DNA of 36,515 nt from Planctomycetota bacterium (lineage in GTDB: Bacteria > Planctomycetota > Phycisphaerae > WQYP01), in the NCBI GenBank assembly GCA_021808105.1, contig JAKBCC010000030.1, positions 1 through 36,515 on the forward strand, in the 5' to 3' direction. Position 1 is the first letter of the stretch; each line of letters starts with the position of its first letter. The notes below the pieces were generated by a model. It did not search any database and was not told the DNA's origin. It saw only the letters and a program-made list of their open reading frames with translations. Below are positions 1-8,011 of the stretch, in pieces. The translations under genes were made by a program, and so were the position numbers.

Positions 1-2
1 CT

Positions 3-908
3 GCGGCACCTCATGCCCAAGCCAAACTGGAATCCGCCAAGATCGGGCAAGGAACTATTTTTGTGGGATCGCTGGTGCCAACGCTGGCCGGTGCCGAAAT
101 TTCCGGTGAAACGCTGACCGCACACGCCGGACTTATGTACATCCGTCGAAGCTATCAGGGCGGCCGGCATTATTTTCTGGCCTATCAGGGAAAAACCCGG
201 CTTGATACCCGCATCACGCTGGCCACACCGGCCAAGGCTGTGGTGCTGATGGATCCCATGACGGGCCATTGCGCACCAGCCAGGATAACGCGCGATGCGC
301 AGGGCCGACCGTCGCTGAACATTTCTATGCAACCCGATACCTCACTGATACTGCGCACCTTGGACACGCCGCTCAAAGCTGGTAAAACCTGGACGTTTTA
401 CAATACTGCCGCCCAACCGCAACGCCTTACCGGCATCTGGGATGTTGCCTTTATTGAGGGCGGCCCGACCTTACCGCGGGGCTATGAAATCACCGAGCCA
501 GCCTCCTGGACCCGCCATGCTGATCCTGCTGCGCAGAACTTCTCCGGCACAGCGCGTTATACCCTTACCTTCAACGCCCCCACCGGCACCGGGCCGTGGG
601 TGTTGAATCTGGGAAAAGTCTGCAACACCGCGCGCGTGCGGCTGAATACCGAAAATCTCGGCGCATTGATTCAGGCTCCGTATGAGCTGGTGATTCACAG
701 CCTGAAACCGACGGATAATGTGCTGGAGGTTGAAGTTACCAACCTGCCGGCCAATCGCATCCGGTATATGGACCGCAAGCGTATCGCGTGGAAGATATTC
801 CGCGACGCCAATTTCGTGAATATCGACTACCGCCCATTTAACGCGGCCCATTGGCCGATTATGGACTCCGGCCTCTTAGGACCGGTGACGCTGTCATCCG
901 TCGGTTGA
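3..908 (+). CDS. Glycosyl hydrolase C-terminal part (alpha-L-rhamnosidase/GH106-like or GH2-like beta-sandwich); gene truncated by window start
   Basis: Frame 3 is open from the window edge; the listed ORF start at 63 (GTG) is probably internal. C-terminal region resembles jelly-roll domains (NLGKVCNTARVRLNTENLGALIQAPYELVI...LEVEVTNLPANRIRYMD) of GH106-type rhamnosidases. Confidence 0.6.
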   Translation, partial: AAPHAQAKLESAKIGQGTIFVGSLVPTLAGAEISGETLTAHAGLMYIRRSYQGGRHYFLAYQGKTRLDTRITLATPAKAVVLMDPMTGHCAPARITRDAQGRPSLNISMQPDTSLILRTLDTPLKAGKTWTFYNTAAQPQRLTGIWDVAFIEGGPTLPRGYEITEPASWTRHADPAAQNFSGTARYTLTFNAPTGTGPWVLNLGKVCNTARVRLNTENLGALIQAPYELVIHSLKPTDNVLEVEVTNLPANRIRYMDRKRIAWKIFRDANFVNIDYRPFNAAHWPIMDSGLLGPVTLSSVG

Positions 909-933
909 CCCAGCGCTCTGGGCCGCAGGGGCG

Positions 934-3342
934 TCAGGTCCCGGCCCGATGCAACACTACCGCGTGGCCGTCATAATGCACAATCTGATCCGGTTGGGCC
1001 GGTTCAATGCCCACACCATGATCAGGGCTGACAAACACAATGCGGAACGTGCGATGATTAAGCATGTCCGGGAACGATCCCTGGCGTTGGCCAATGGTCA
1101 GTTTTCCGGCTTTATCGTCCCAGGTAAACGCGATGGTGGCGTAGGTGCCCTTTTCATAATCGTAGGAATCGCCTTCATCTTCATAAAGCGTGAATTCACC
1201 GTTGGCACCGTCGTAGACGCGCAATTCAATTGGATCAGCCGGTTCCTGAGCATTCTGCACCGACGGCCCAAATGGAATAATGGATCCCGCGCGGATGTAC
1301 AGTGGCAACGAATCCAGAGCTGCCGGAGCTTCCACGCTTTGGCCGCCCTGCAATTTACGGCCGGTCCAGAAATCAAACCAGTGTGTCGATTCCGGCAGAT
1401 ATACCTGGCGTGAAGCCGCCCCGGCTTTGGTGACGGGGTTGACCAAAACCGCCGGGCCGAACATGAATTGATCCGGTACGTCATAGACTTTGGAATCGGT
1501 GCGGAAATCCATCACCAAACCACGCAACATGGTGTAACCCTGATTGGTTACCATCCATGCCACGGAATAAATGTAAGGCAGGAGGTGGTAGCGCAGGCGG
1601 TCAAACTTTTCCAGTATGGCCATTGCCGGCGGCCCGAACCGCCACATCTCCTTCGGATAATTGCAGCCATGCACCCGGAACATCGGACAGAATGCCCCGA
1701 ACTGGAACCAGCGGATAAAGCATTCACGATACGCGGGATCCTGCGGATTGCCGCTTAAATAGCCGCCAATATCGGTATTCCAATACGGGATGCCGCTTAA
1801 GCAGAAATTAATGCCCGCAGGAATCTGCAAAGCCAGCGTCGCCAAATTTCCGGCCACATCACCGGACCATGTAATGGCCGAATGGCGCTGCTGCCCGGCC
1901 CACGCGGAACGGGTTAAAATCATGACACGCTTAACATCCGTGGTGCCACGCTGCCCGTTGTAGACCGAGCCGGTGTGCATGAGCGGGTAGGCGTTATAAA
2001 CAAACGCTCCCCAGCCTGCGTGAGTTTTAACGTTAGCAAATTCACCCCATTTTCCACCGAGTTCCGGCTCACTGGCATCGAGCCACCAGGCGTCAACGCC
2101 TTTGGAAAACAAGTCTTTATTGAGCACGGACCAGTAAAGTTTCCGCGCTACAGGATTAAAGGCGTCATAATACGCGGTGGCGGGATTCCACATTTTGTTG
2201 TCCCCGCCGGTCATGGGATATAACGCCCCCGCCTGCTTGAGAAGATTATAATTGCTGGAGCCCGGAGCAAACTTCGCCCAGACTGAAATCATAAAGTGCA
2301 GCTTCTCGTGATGCAGTTGGTTGATCATTTCTGTGGGCCGCGGATAGCGCAGCGAATCCAGGATGTTGGAACCCCATGGGTGCGGGTACCAGTAAAACCA
2401 GTCCTGTACGATGCCGTCAATGGGAATTTTTAAGGAACGATATTCACTGGCGACACCCAGCACCTGCAATTGATTTTCATACCGATTTTTGCTTTGCCAA
2501 TACCCCCACACCCACCGCCCCATCATCGGAGCAGCACCGCTTAAATTCCGCCATTGGGCCATGGCGACATCCAGGTCCGGGCCGTACATGACATAATAAT
2601 CAACGACCGAACCCACATGTGAATGCCAGTTCAAAACATTCGGTTCTTTACCGGCCCCTACTTTGACCACGGTCATGGCCGGATTATCCCAGAACAGGCC
2701 ATAGCCCATGCTGGACATCATGAATGGAATGCCGATGTGTGTCGGGTTGCGCTGGGCCAGATGGACAATTTCTCCCCGGTTATTGGCTACACCGCGCGGA
2801 TGTTCGCCCAACCCGAAGATGGCCTCATCCGGCTGGAGGACAAATTTCTGGCGGACACGGTAGGTGGCGACATCCTTAAACTTCACCGGCAACATGCTTC
2901 GTCCGCCGCTGCTTTCCGCCAGAAACACGTTTCCCTGATCGTCAAGAAATTCAACCACACCAGTAGAGCGGTCGATGCGGGCGGAAATATGTTGTGCTGA
3001 AACGACCACGTGGGTCGCAGTTTTGTGCAGTTGCCAGGTGGTTTTAACCGGGCCGTGAATCACCGCCAGACTTTCATGCTGCGGGTTATCACCGGCGGCC
3101 GAGAAAAGAATGCGAATGACCCGATCCGAATAGACCATCACGCGCATGGAGCCGGTGGCCAATGTCAGCAGCACGCCATGAGCTTCCTGCCTGATGGCCG
3201 TAACTTTTGAAGTACCGTTGACCGCGCCCCGTTTGGCCGCCGTTGCCACCGATGCCCCAGCCGCCAGAGCCGAAGTCACCGCCGCCGCCTTGAGAAAACC
3301 GCGGCGATGCGTGGTAAGGGCCAGATGTTCCATTTCGCTCAT
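934..3342 (-). CDS. GH31 family alpha-glucosidase/alpha-xylosidase-like hydrolase, Tat-exported
   Basis: Tat-like N-terminus TTHRRGFLKAAAVTSALAAG; GH31 motifs DGIVQDWFYW and WWLDASEPELGG (nucleophile Asp); 802 aa; GGAG ribosome site upstream. Confidence 0.93.
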   Translation of the reverse strand: MSEMEHLALTTHRRGFLKAAAVTSALAAGASVATAAKRGAVNGTSKVTAIRQEAHGVLLTLATGSMRVMVYSDRVIRILFSAAGDNPQHESLAVIHGPVKTTWQLHKTATHVVVSAQHISARIDRSTGVVEFLDDQGNVFLAESSGGRSMLPVKFKDVATYRVRQKFVLQPDEAIFGLGEHPRGVANNRGEIVHLAQRNPTHIGIPFMMSSMGYGLFWDNPAMTVVKVGAGKEPNVLNWHSHVGSVVDYYVMYGPDLDVAMAQWRNLSGAAPMMGRWVWGYWQSKNRYENQLQVLGVASEYRSLKIPIDGIVQDWFYWYPHPWGSNILDSLRYPRPTEMINQLHHEKLHFMISVWAKFAPGSSNYNLLKQAGALYPMTGGDNKMWNPATAYYDAFNPVARKLYWSVLNKDLFSKGVDAWWLDASEPELGGKWGEFANVKTHAGWGAFVYNAYPLMHTGSVYNGQRGTTDVKRVMILTRSAWAGQQRHSAITWSGDVAGNLATLALQIPAGINFCLSGIPYWNTDIGGYLSGNPQDPAYRECFIRWFQFGAFCPMFRVHGCNYPKEMWRFGPPAMAILEKFDRLRYHLLPYIYSVAWMVTNQGYTMLRGLVMDFRTDSKVYDVPDQFMFGPAVLVNPVTKAGAASRQVYLPESTHWFDFWTGRKLQGGQSVEAPAALDSLPLYIRAGSIIPFGPSVQNAQEPADPIELRVYDGANGEFTLYEDEGDSYDYEKGTYATIAFTWDDKAGKLTIGQRQGSFPDMLNHRTFRIVFVSPDHGVGIEPAQPDQIVHYDGHAVVLHRAGT

Positions 3343-3508
3343 GATAAAAACTCCAATTAAGAGCGCGTCGGAATCTTACACGATAATTCGCAACTGGGAA
3401 ACCAATTGCAGATGACGGGCAAACAATGGGACTTGCTTTCCCCCTGCCGCTGCGCCTATGCTAATGAATGTGTGGCCTCAAGGATCGGTCAACAAAGGAG
3501 TTTATCCC

Positions 3509-3751
3509 GTGCCAATTTACGAATTTGAATGCAAAGATTGTGGTAAAACGTTTGACCATCTGGCACCCACCATGCAGGCCACGAATCAAAAAGCGATGTG
3601 CCCGCAATGCCAGTCGAAGAATACGATTCGTAAAGTTTCCGTTTTCGCGGTGGCCAATGCTCAACCCGCCGGTGCGGCGATGCCCGGCGGGGCCGGCGGT
3701 GGTGGCGGCGGTTGCTGCTGCGGGGCCGGCGGGTGCGGCTCGCACAATTGA
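3509..3751 (+). CDS. FmdB-family zinc ribbon protein
   Basis: GTG start at 3509 preceded by AAAGGAG (3494-3500); MPIYEFECKDCGKTFDHL...CPQCQSKNTIRKVS is typical of FmdB; Gly/Cys-rich tail GGGGGGCCCGAGGCGSHN. Confidence 0.9.
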   Translation: MPIYEFECKDCGKTFDHLAPTMQATNQKAMCPQCQSKNTIRKVSVFAVANAQPAGAAMPGGAGGGGGGCCCGAGGCGSHN

Positions 3752-3855
3752 AGCAGGAATATTTTTTGAACTCTGAAGCGGCTCATGCCCGTTGCATGAG
3801 GTGTTCAATTTCAGTGGGTTAGCTTTTTTATTCTTTCGTATTTCAGGGGGCACTC

Positions 3856-4389
3856 ATGTCGGTAAATCTTACCGGTAAAAAAATTCTCATGTTTGTTGAA
3901 AACATATATGAGGATCTGGAACTCTGGTATCCCAAACTCCGACTCGAAGAAGCGGGCATGACCGTTGTGCTGGCGGGACCCAAGTCCGGGGCCACGTATA
4001 GCGGTAAGCACGGGTATCCTGCGGTTTCAGACACCGCCATTGATCAAGTGGACGGTGCGGATTTTATCGGCGTGGTTTGCGTGGGCGGTTTTGCACCGGA
4101 TCAATTGCGCCGCGATCCGAAGGTGAAATCCCTGGTGGCTCATTTTGCCAATAAGGGACAACTGGTTGCCGCCATCTGCCATGGAGGCTGGGTTCCCGCT
4201 TCCGCCGGAATTTACCGGGGCGTTCGCGTGACCAGCTCGCGGGGAATTAAAGATGATCTGGAAAATGCCGGTTGCATTTGGATTGATGCACCGGCGGTCG
4301 TGGACCGGCATTTTGTTTCCAGCCGCAAGCCGGAGGATCTGCCGGCTTTCTGCAAATCCATTTTGCAGGTACTGACGGCTAACGTCTGA
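3856..4389 (+). CDS. DJ-1/PfpI (ThiJ) family protein
   Basis: EDLELWYPKLRLEEAGMTVVLAGP and nucleophile-elbow motif VAAICHGGW are characteristic of the PfpI family. Confidence 0.92.
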   Translation: MSVNLTGKKILMFVENIYEDLELWYPKLRLEEAGMTVVLAGPKSGATYSGKHGYPAVSDTAIDQVDGADFIGVVCVGGFAPDQLRRDPKVKSLVAHFANKGQLVAAICHGGWVPASAGIYRGVRVTSSRGIKDDLENAGCIWIDAPAVVDRHFVSSRKPEDLPAFCKSILQVLTANV

Positions 4390-4529
4390 TAATCCAGCAC
4401 ACGGTATACCCTCGGCAATCGATTGCTCGCCAAATTCTCAAGCATGAAAAACAGGGAAAAATCTCGGTCGCTTTTCTTTAGGCCCCGCGTTGCGTAAGAT
4501 AATACAGTGTTATTTAGGAGTCTGACAAG

Positions 4530-4859
4530 ATGACAATTGCATTAACGGAAACAGCGGCCAAAGAAATTAAAAATATTATCAAGGACCAGGGGCTTTCCGA
4601 GCAGGCAGCCTTACGCGTGGGCGTAAAGGGCGGCGGCTGCTCCGGCTTCAGCTATGTACTGGATTTAACCGAAGATTCCGGGGAAACCGATGAAGTCATG
4701 GAATCTCAAGGCATTCGACTGGTCGCTGATCGAAAAAGCTATCTGTATCTCAACGGCACGGAAATAGACTTTAAAGATGAAGTCATGGGCCGGGGATTTG
4801 TGTTTAAGAATCCCAATGCCACGCATACCTGCGGCTGCGGTTCATCGTTTAGCGCGTAA
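4530..4859 (+). CDS. Iron-sulfur cluster assembly accessory protein (IscA/ErpA/HesB family)
   Basis: VGVKGGGCSGFSYVLDL and C-terminal THTCGCGSSFSA (three conserved Cys); RBS TTAGGAG upstream. Confidence 0.95.
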   Translation: MTIALTETAAKEIKNIIKDQGLSEQAALRVGVKGGGCSGFSYVLDLTEDSGETDEVMESQGIRLVADRKSYLYLNGTEIDFKDEVMGRGFVFKNPNATHTCGCGSSFSA

Positions 4860-4906
4860 GCAGCGGTACCCAAAAATTTCACGGCCTGTTCTGCATGCGA
4901 AATCCT

Positions 4907-4935
4907 TACCGCCGGTAAAGCCGGCGGTTTTGTGG
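4907..4935 (+). repeat. Dispersed palindromic repeat, ACCRCCGG family, copy 1 (terminator-like)
   Basis: TACCGCCGGTAAAGCCGGCGGTTTTGTGG; same pattern at 18938 and 28781. Confidence 0.75.
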
Positions 4936-4980
4936 GGTTTCGCGCCAATCTATCTGGCTTCTTGGCGAAGCATCGCGTCA

Positions 4981-5051
4981 GAGCACCGTGGTGATAACCC
5001 GGTGGTTGGTTCGCAGCACTGGATCAACCACCGGATTATCATCCGGTGCTC
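4981..5051. repeat. 71 bp hairpin repeat, copy A
   Basis: gagcaccg...ccggtgctc; differs from copy B at 2 of 71 positions; 27-28 nt arms form a near-perfect inverted repeat. Confidence 0.9.
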
Positions 5052-5109
5052 GGCAAGCCGCGGTAACGATGGGGTGATTTTTAGCGTATTCGCTGAGCTT
5101 CGCGTCATA

Positions 5110-5180
5110 GAGCACCGTGGTGATAACCCGGTGGTTGGTTCGCGGCATTGGATCAACCACCGGATTATCATCCGGTGCTC
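5110..5180. repeat. 71 bp hairpin repeat, copy B
   Basis: Direct repeat of 4981-5051 in the same orientation, with the same internal inverted repeat. Confidence 0.9.
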
Positions 5181-5277
5181 TTCAGGTACTAAGTACCATC
5201 GCGCGTTCCCATCTCTGGTTTCAAAGGAATCTGCGCCCCCTGCTTCCAGAACCACATGCTATTGGTGCGTCTGGTAA

Positions 5278-6045
5278 TTACGGCACAATGATCACCTGGG
5301 GGATGCGCACGGCGGCGGTGCTGCGTGCGGCCATGGCGGCGGAATAGGTCATATAGATGCCGCCCTGCACCAGAAACAGGCTGTTGCCGGCAACCGTGTG
5401 CGGTACTACCGATGCCTGTACGCCCTGCGTTCTTAACGTGGCAACTTGTTTCCAAGCGGCCGGGGCATTATTCCAGGCACCAAATTGCAGGGAAAAGTGA
5501 TTCATGGATAGTCGTTGCAGCGCACGTTTGGCTAATGGCGAGTTGGGAAAACCCGCAATTAACTGATCCAGATATTGCCGGGCGGCATTCCAGTGGCCGG
5601 TATTTTCCAGGGACGTTCCCAAACGATAAAGCATCCGTTGGTCGGGTGGCGCGGATGAGTCCACTGATAGTGCATTTCTATAGTCCGAAGCGGCGCGGTT
5701 AAACCGGGCCTGTACGTAGGAAATATCGCCCAGCGCCCTGTACGATTTCCCCTGGAGATCCGGGCGTTGAGAATGGTTAATCGCCAGGCTGTAATCCCGT
5801 TCTGCCAGAGCCAATTCAGCCTGATGTTCTTCAGAAATGGCAGCAAGATAATAAGCCTCCGCCAAATTATGCCCGGTGGTATCCTCGGCAATAAAGGCCC
5901 GCGCCGTATTTTCCGCAGCCACAAATTGCCCTTGCTGATAAGACTGGTAACCGGCAGCCAGACTCGTGGTTTGGGCACTGGGCGCAGCACAGCCTGACAT
6001 CAGACCGATTGCGGTAAGAATTCCCCCGAACATCCATTTTCGCAT
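5278..6045 (-). CDS. TPR-containing lipoprotein with C-terminal SPOR-like domain
   Basis: Lipobox-like signal MFGGILTAIGLMSGCAAP; TPR-like helices; C-terminal FSLQFGAWNNAPAAWKQVATLRTQGVQASVVP resembles SPOR. Confidence 0.75.
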   Translation of the reverse strand: MRKWMFGGILTAIGLMSGCAAPSAQTTSLAAGYQSYQQGQFVAAENTARAFIAEDTTGHNLAEAYYLAAISEEHQAELALAERDYSLAINHSQRPDLQGKSYRALGDISYVQARFNRAASDYRNALSVDSSAPPDQRMLYRLGTSLENTGHWNAARQYLDQLIAGFPNSPLAKRALQRLSMNHFSLQFGAWNNAPAAWKQVATLRTQGVQASVVPHTVAGNSLFLVQGGIYMTYSAAMAARSTAAVRIPQVIIVP

Positions 6046-6086
6046 GAGGGGTTCTCCATGAACCGGAGCCGATCGCTGGTGCTCGG

Positions 6087-6497
6087 TTAAGCCTGTGGTG
6101 CGGCGACCGCAGCGGCGGGAACTTCCGCCGGCGCATGTGATGGAGCAATGGGTGCTCCTTCCTTCAAGCGTGTGGCTTTGCCGGTTAAATCGCGAAGATA
6201 ATAGAGCTTGGCGCGGCGAATCTTGCTCTTGCGGCGTACATCAAGCTTTTCAATTTTTGGAGAATGCACGGGGAAAATACGTTCCACGCCTTCATTGTTT
6301 ACGATTCGGCGGACCGTAAAGGTCCCGCTGATGCCCGCGCCTTTGCGCGAGATCACCGTGCCGGAGAAAATCTGAATACGTTCTTTGTCACCTTCCACAA
6401 TGCGGCAGTGCACATCCACAAGATCGCCGATGGCGAATTGCGGCGGCTTGGCCAGGAGGTGTTTGGCTTCAACATGACTAAGTAGTGCATTACGCAT
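6087..6497 (-). CDS. rplS: 50S ribosomal protein L19
   Basis: FAIGDLVDVHCRIVEGDKERIQIFSGTVISRKGAGISGTFTVRRI...GVERIFPVHSP...KIRRAKLYYLRDLTGKATRLKE; start at 6497 (MRNALL) has GGAG upstream (ORF track extends to 6509). Confidence 0.97.
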   Translation of the reverse strand: MRNALLSHVEAKHLLAKPPQFAIGDLVDVHCRIVEGDKERIQIFSGTVISRKGAGISGTFTVRRIVNNEGVERIFPVHSPKIEKLDVRRKSKIRRAKLYYLRDLTGKATRLKEGAPIAPSHAPAEVPAAAVAAPQA

Positions 6498-6580
6498 GAA
6501 TAACTCCAATTCGGATATTTATTCCCGGTTCCGTTAAGCCGGCGGCTCTGATTTGCCGTTGGGTCATTATTTTCCGCCCC

Positions 6581-7285
6581 TTATCGGGGTGGCAATAAAT
6601 CCGGTCTACGCTGACCGGTTCGTTGCCTGGATTGTTCTGTCCGCCAGCGGGCGATAGCTGCATGATCACCGGAAGTCAGAACTTCCGGTACTTCAAGGCC
6701 CTGATAATTTCGCGGGCGTGTATAGTGGGGATATTCCAATCCACCGCTGATTTCCGCATCCGCAATCGCAAACGATTCCGCCCCGGCACTGGCGTGATCT
6801 CCCAGCACGCCGGGAATTAATCGGATCACCGCATCCAGCACAACCATGGCCGGTAATTCACCACCGGAAAGCACATAGTCGCCGATGCTTACTTCCGTTG
6901 GATTAAGCACGTGTCTGATCCGCTGATCAAACCCTTCATAATGGCCGGATACCAGCAACAGTCGTGGCTTACCTGCCAACTCATGCGCCAGAGCCTGATC
7001 CATTTTCCGGCCCTGCGGACACAAGAGAATCCGCGTGGCAGGCACTGCATCCATGGCTTCAATGGCGGACACTGCATCCAAAACCGGCTGGCACATCAGG
7101 ACCATCCCCGGCCCGCCGCCAAAAGGCCGATCATCCACTTTTCGATGCGGATCCGTGGTGTAATCCCGCAGTTGATGCAGATGATAATGGGCCAGCGATT
7201 TTTCCGCAGCCCGCTTAAGAATACTGCTTCCCAGCACCGCGGGAAACATTTCCGGAAAAAGCGTAAGGATATCGACGCGCATCAT
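6581..7285 (-). CDS. trmD: tRNA (guanine-N1)-methyltransferase
   Basis: MRVDILTLFPEMF, GGGPGMVLMCQPV, LVSGHYEGFDQRI, EVSIGDYVLSGGELPAMV. ORF track extends to 7318. Confidence 0.97.
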   Translation of the reverse strand: MMRVDILTLFPEMFPAVLGSSILKRAAEKSLAHYHLHQLRDYTTDPHRKVDDRPFGGGPGMVLMCQPVLDAVSAIEAMDAVPATRILLCPQGRKMDQALAHELAGKPRLLLVSGHYEGFDQRIRHVLNPTEVSIGDYVLSGGELPAMVVLDAVIRLIPGVLGDHASAGAESFAIADAEISGGLEYPHYTRPRNYQGLEVPEVLTSGDHAAIARWRTEQSRQRTGQRRPDLLPPR

Positions 7286-7336
7286 CGTTTTAATCCGCAA
7301 TGCGGCCTGGAGTCCCACACGCCCCTGATTACAAAA

Positions 7337-7621
7337 TCAGGCCGAAACAGTAGCGGGAATCGCCGCCGCTGCCCCGGAATCGGTGGCTGTTTTCAGCAAT
7401 CCGGCAACCGTATCGCTGGGCAAAGCGCCAACTTTAATCCAATGTTCCACCCGCGCCTTGTTGACCACCACGCGCCGCGCGGGGTCCTTGGAAATGGGAT
7501 CATAATAGCCCAATTCTTCAATGACCTTGCCATCCCGCGGAGAACGGTGATCCACCGCATTTATACGCCAGAATGCACGATTTTTACGACCAAAGCGCTT
7601 TAAACGAATCTTTACTGCCAC
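7337..7621 (-). CDS. rpsP: 30S ribosomal protein S16
   Basis: VAVKIRLKRFGRKNRAFWRINAVDHRSPRDGKVIEELGYYDP; GTG start at 7621 inferred (ORF track extends to 7675). Confidence 0.95.
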   Translation of the reverse strand: MAVKIRLKRFGRKNRAFWRINAVDHRSPRDGKVIEELGYYDPISKDPARRVVVNKARVEHWIKVGALPSDTVAGLLKTATDSGAAAAIPATVSA

Positions 7622-7808
7622 GCGATACCTCGTTTGCCTGCTTGATGAATCCACCCGATGCGCCCCATGCACCACGCACCGGAGATCAACATCAGATTTT
7701 TCATCAGCCCGATGCCGGAAACCCCTGTTCCCGACCCATCGGTAAACCCAAGATATTACCCGCCAACGCCAACGCTTTCAAGCGCCCGCCGCAACCACAC
7801 CCAAAAAA

Positions 7809-7936
7809 GGGCGTGGCCATTTTTCCGGGCTGGGTAAAAAGCCGCCTTTTCACAGGAATGCTGAAGCCCACCGGGATAAACCCGGCGGCTCGCCGGTCGA
7901 GTTGATGCGGGGTGCCCGGAAATATTGCCACACCCC
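7809..7936 (+). mobile_element. MITE-like non-autonomous element, copy 1
   Basis: 127-128 bp; TIRs GGGCGTGGCCATTTTTCCGGGC and GCCCGGAAATATTGCCACACCC (19/22 complementary); flanked by CCAAAAAA (7801-7808 and 7937-7944; 9 bp if CCCAAAAAA is counted); ~96% identical to 30180-30307. Confidence 0.85.
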
Positions 7937-7938
7937 CC

Positions 7939-7962
7939 AAAAAAGGTGTCAGGTACCTTTAA
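7939..7962. repeat. GGTGTCAGGTACC palindromic motif, copy 1
   Basis: AAAAAAGGTGTCAGGTACCTTTAA; also at 15276-15321 (two arms) and 33951-33971. Confidence 0.8.
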
Positions 7963-8011
7963 TTTGGAGTGCGTGATTGTCCTCGGTCGGCCGTTGGCGG
8001 TTATCCGGCGT

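Noticed and set aside
3458-3508. Upstream extension of the FmdB ORF
   Set aside because: AAAGGAG plus GTG at 3509 gives the canonical MPIYEFECKDCG start.
4950-5255. Minus ORF with internally repeated peptide (MIIRWLIQCREPTTGLSPRCS)
   Set aside because: Repeat peptide is produced by the two 71 bp hairpin DNA repeats; no coding evidence.
7704-7940. Minus ORF MGGVAIFPGTPHQLDRRAAGFIPVGFSIPVKRRLF..., also 30043-30465
   Set aside because: Peptide is a translation of the MITE; repeated because the DNA element is repeated. Not a gene.
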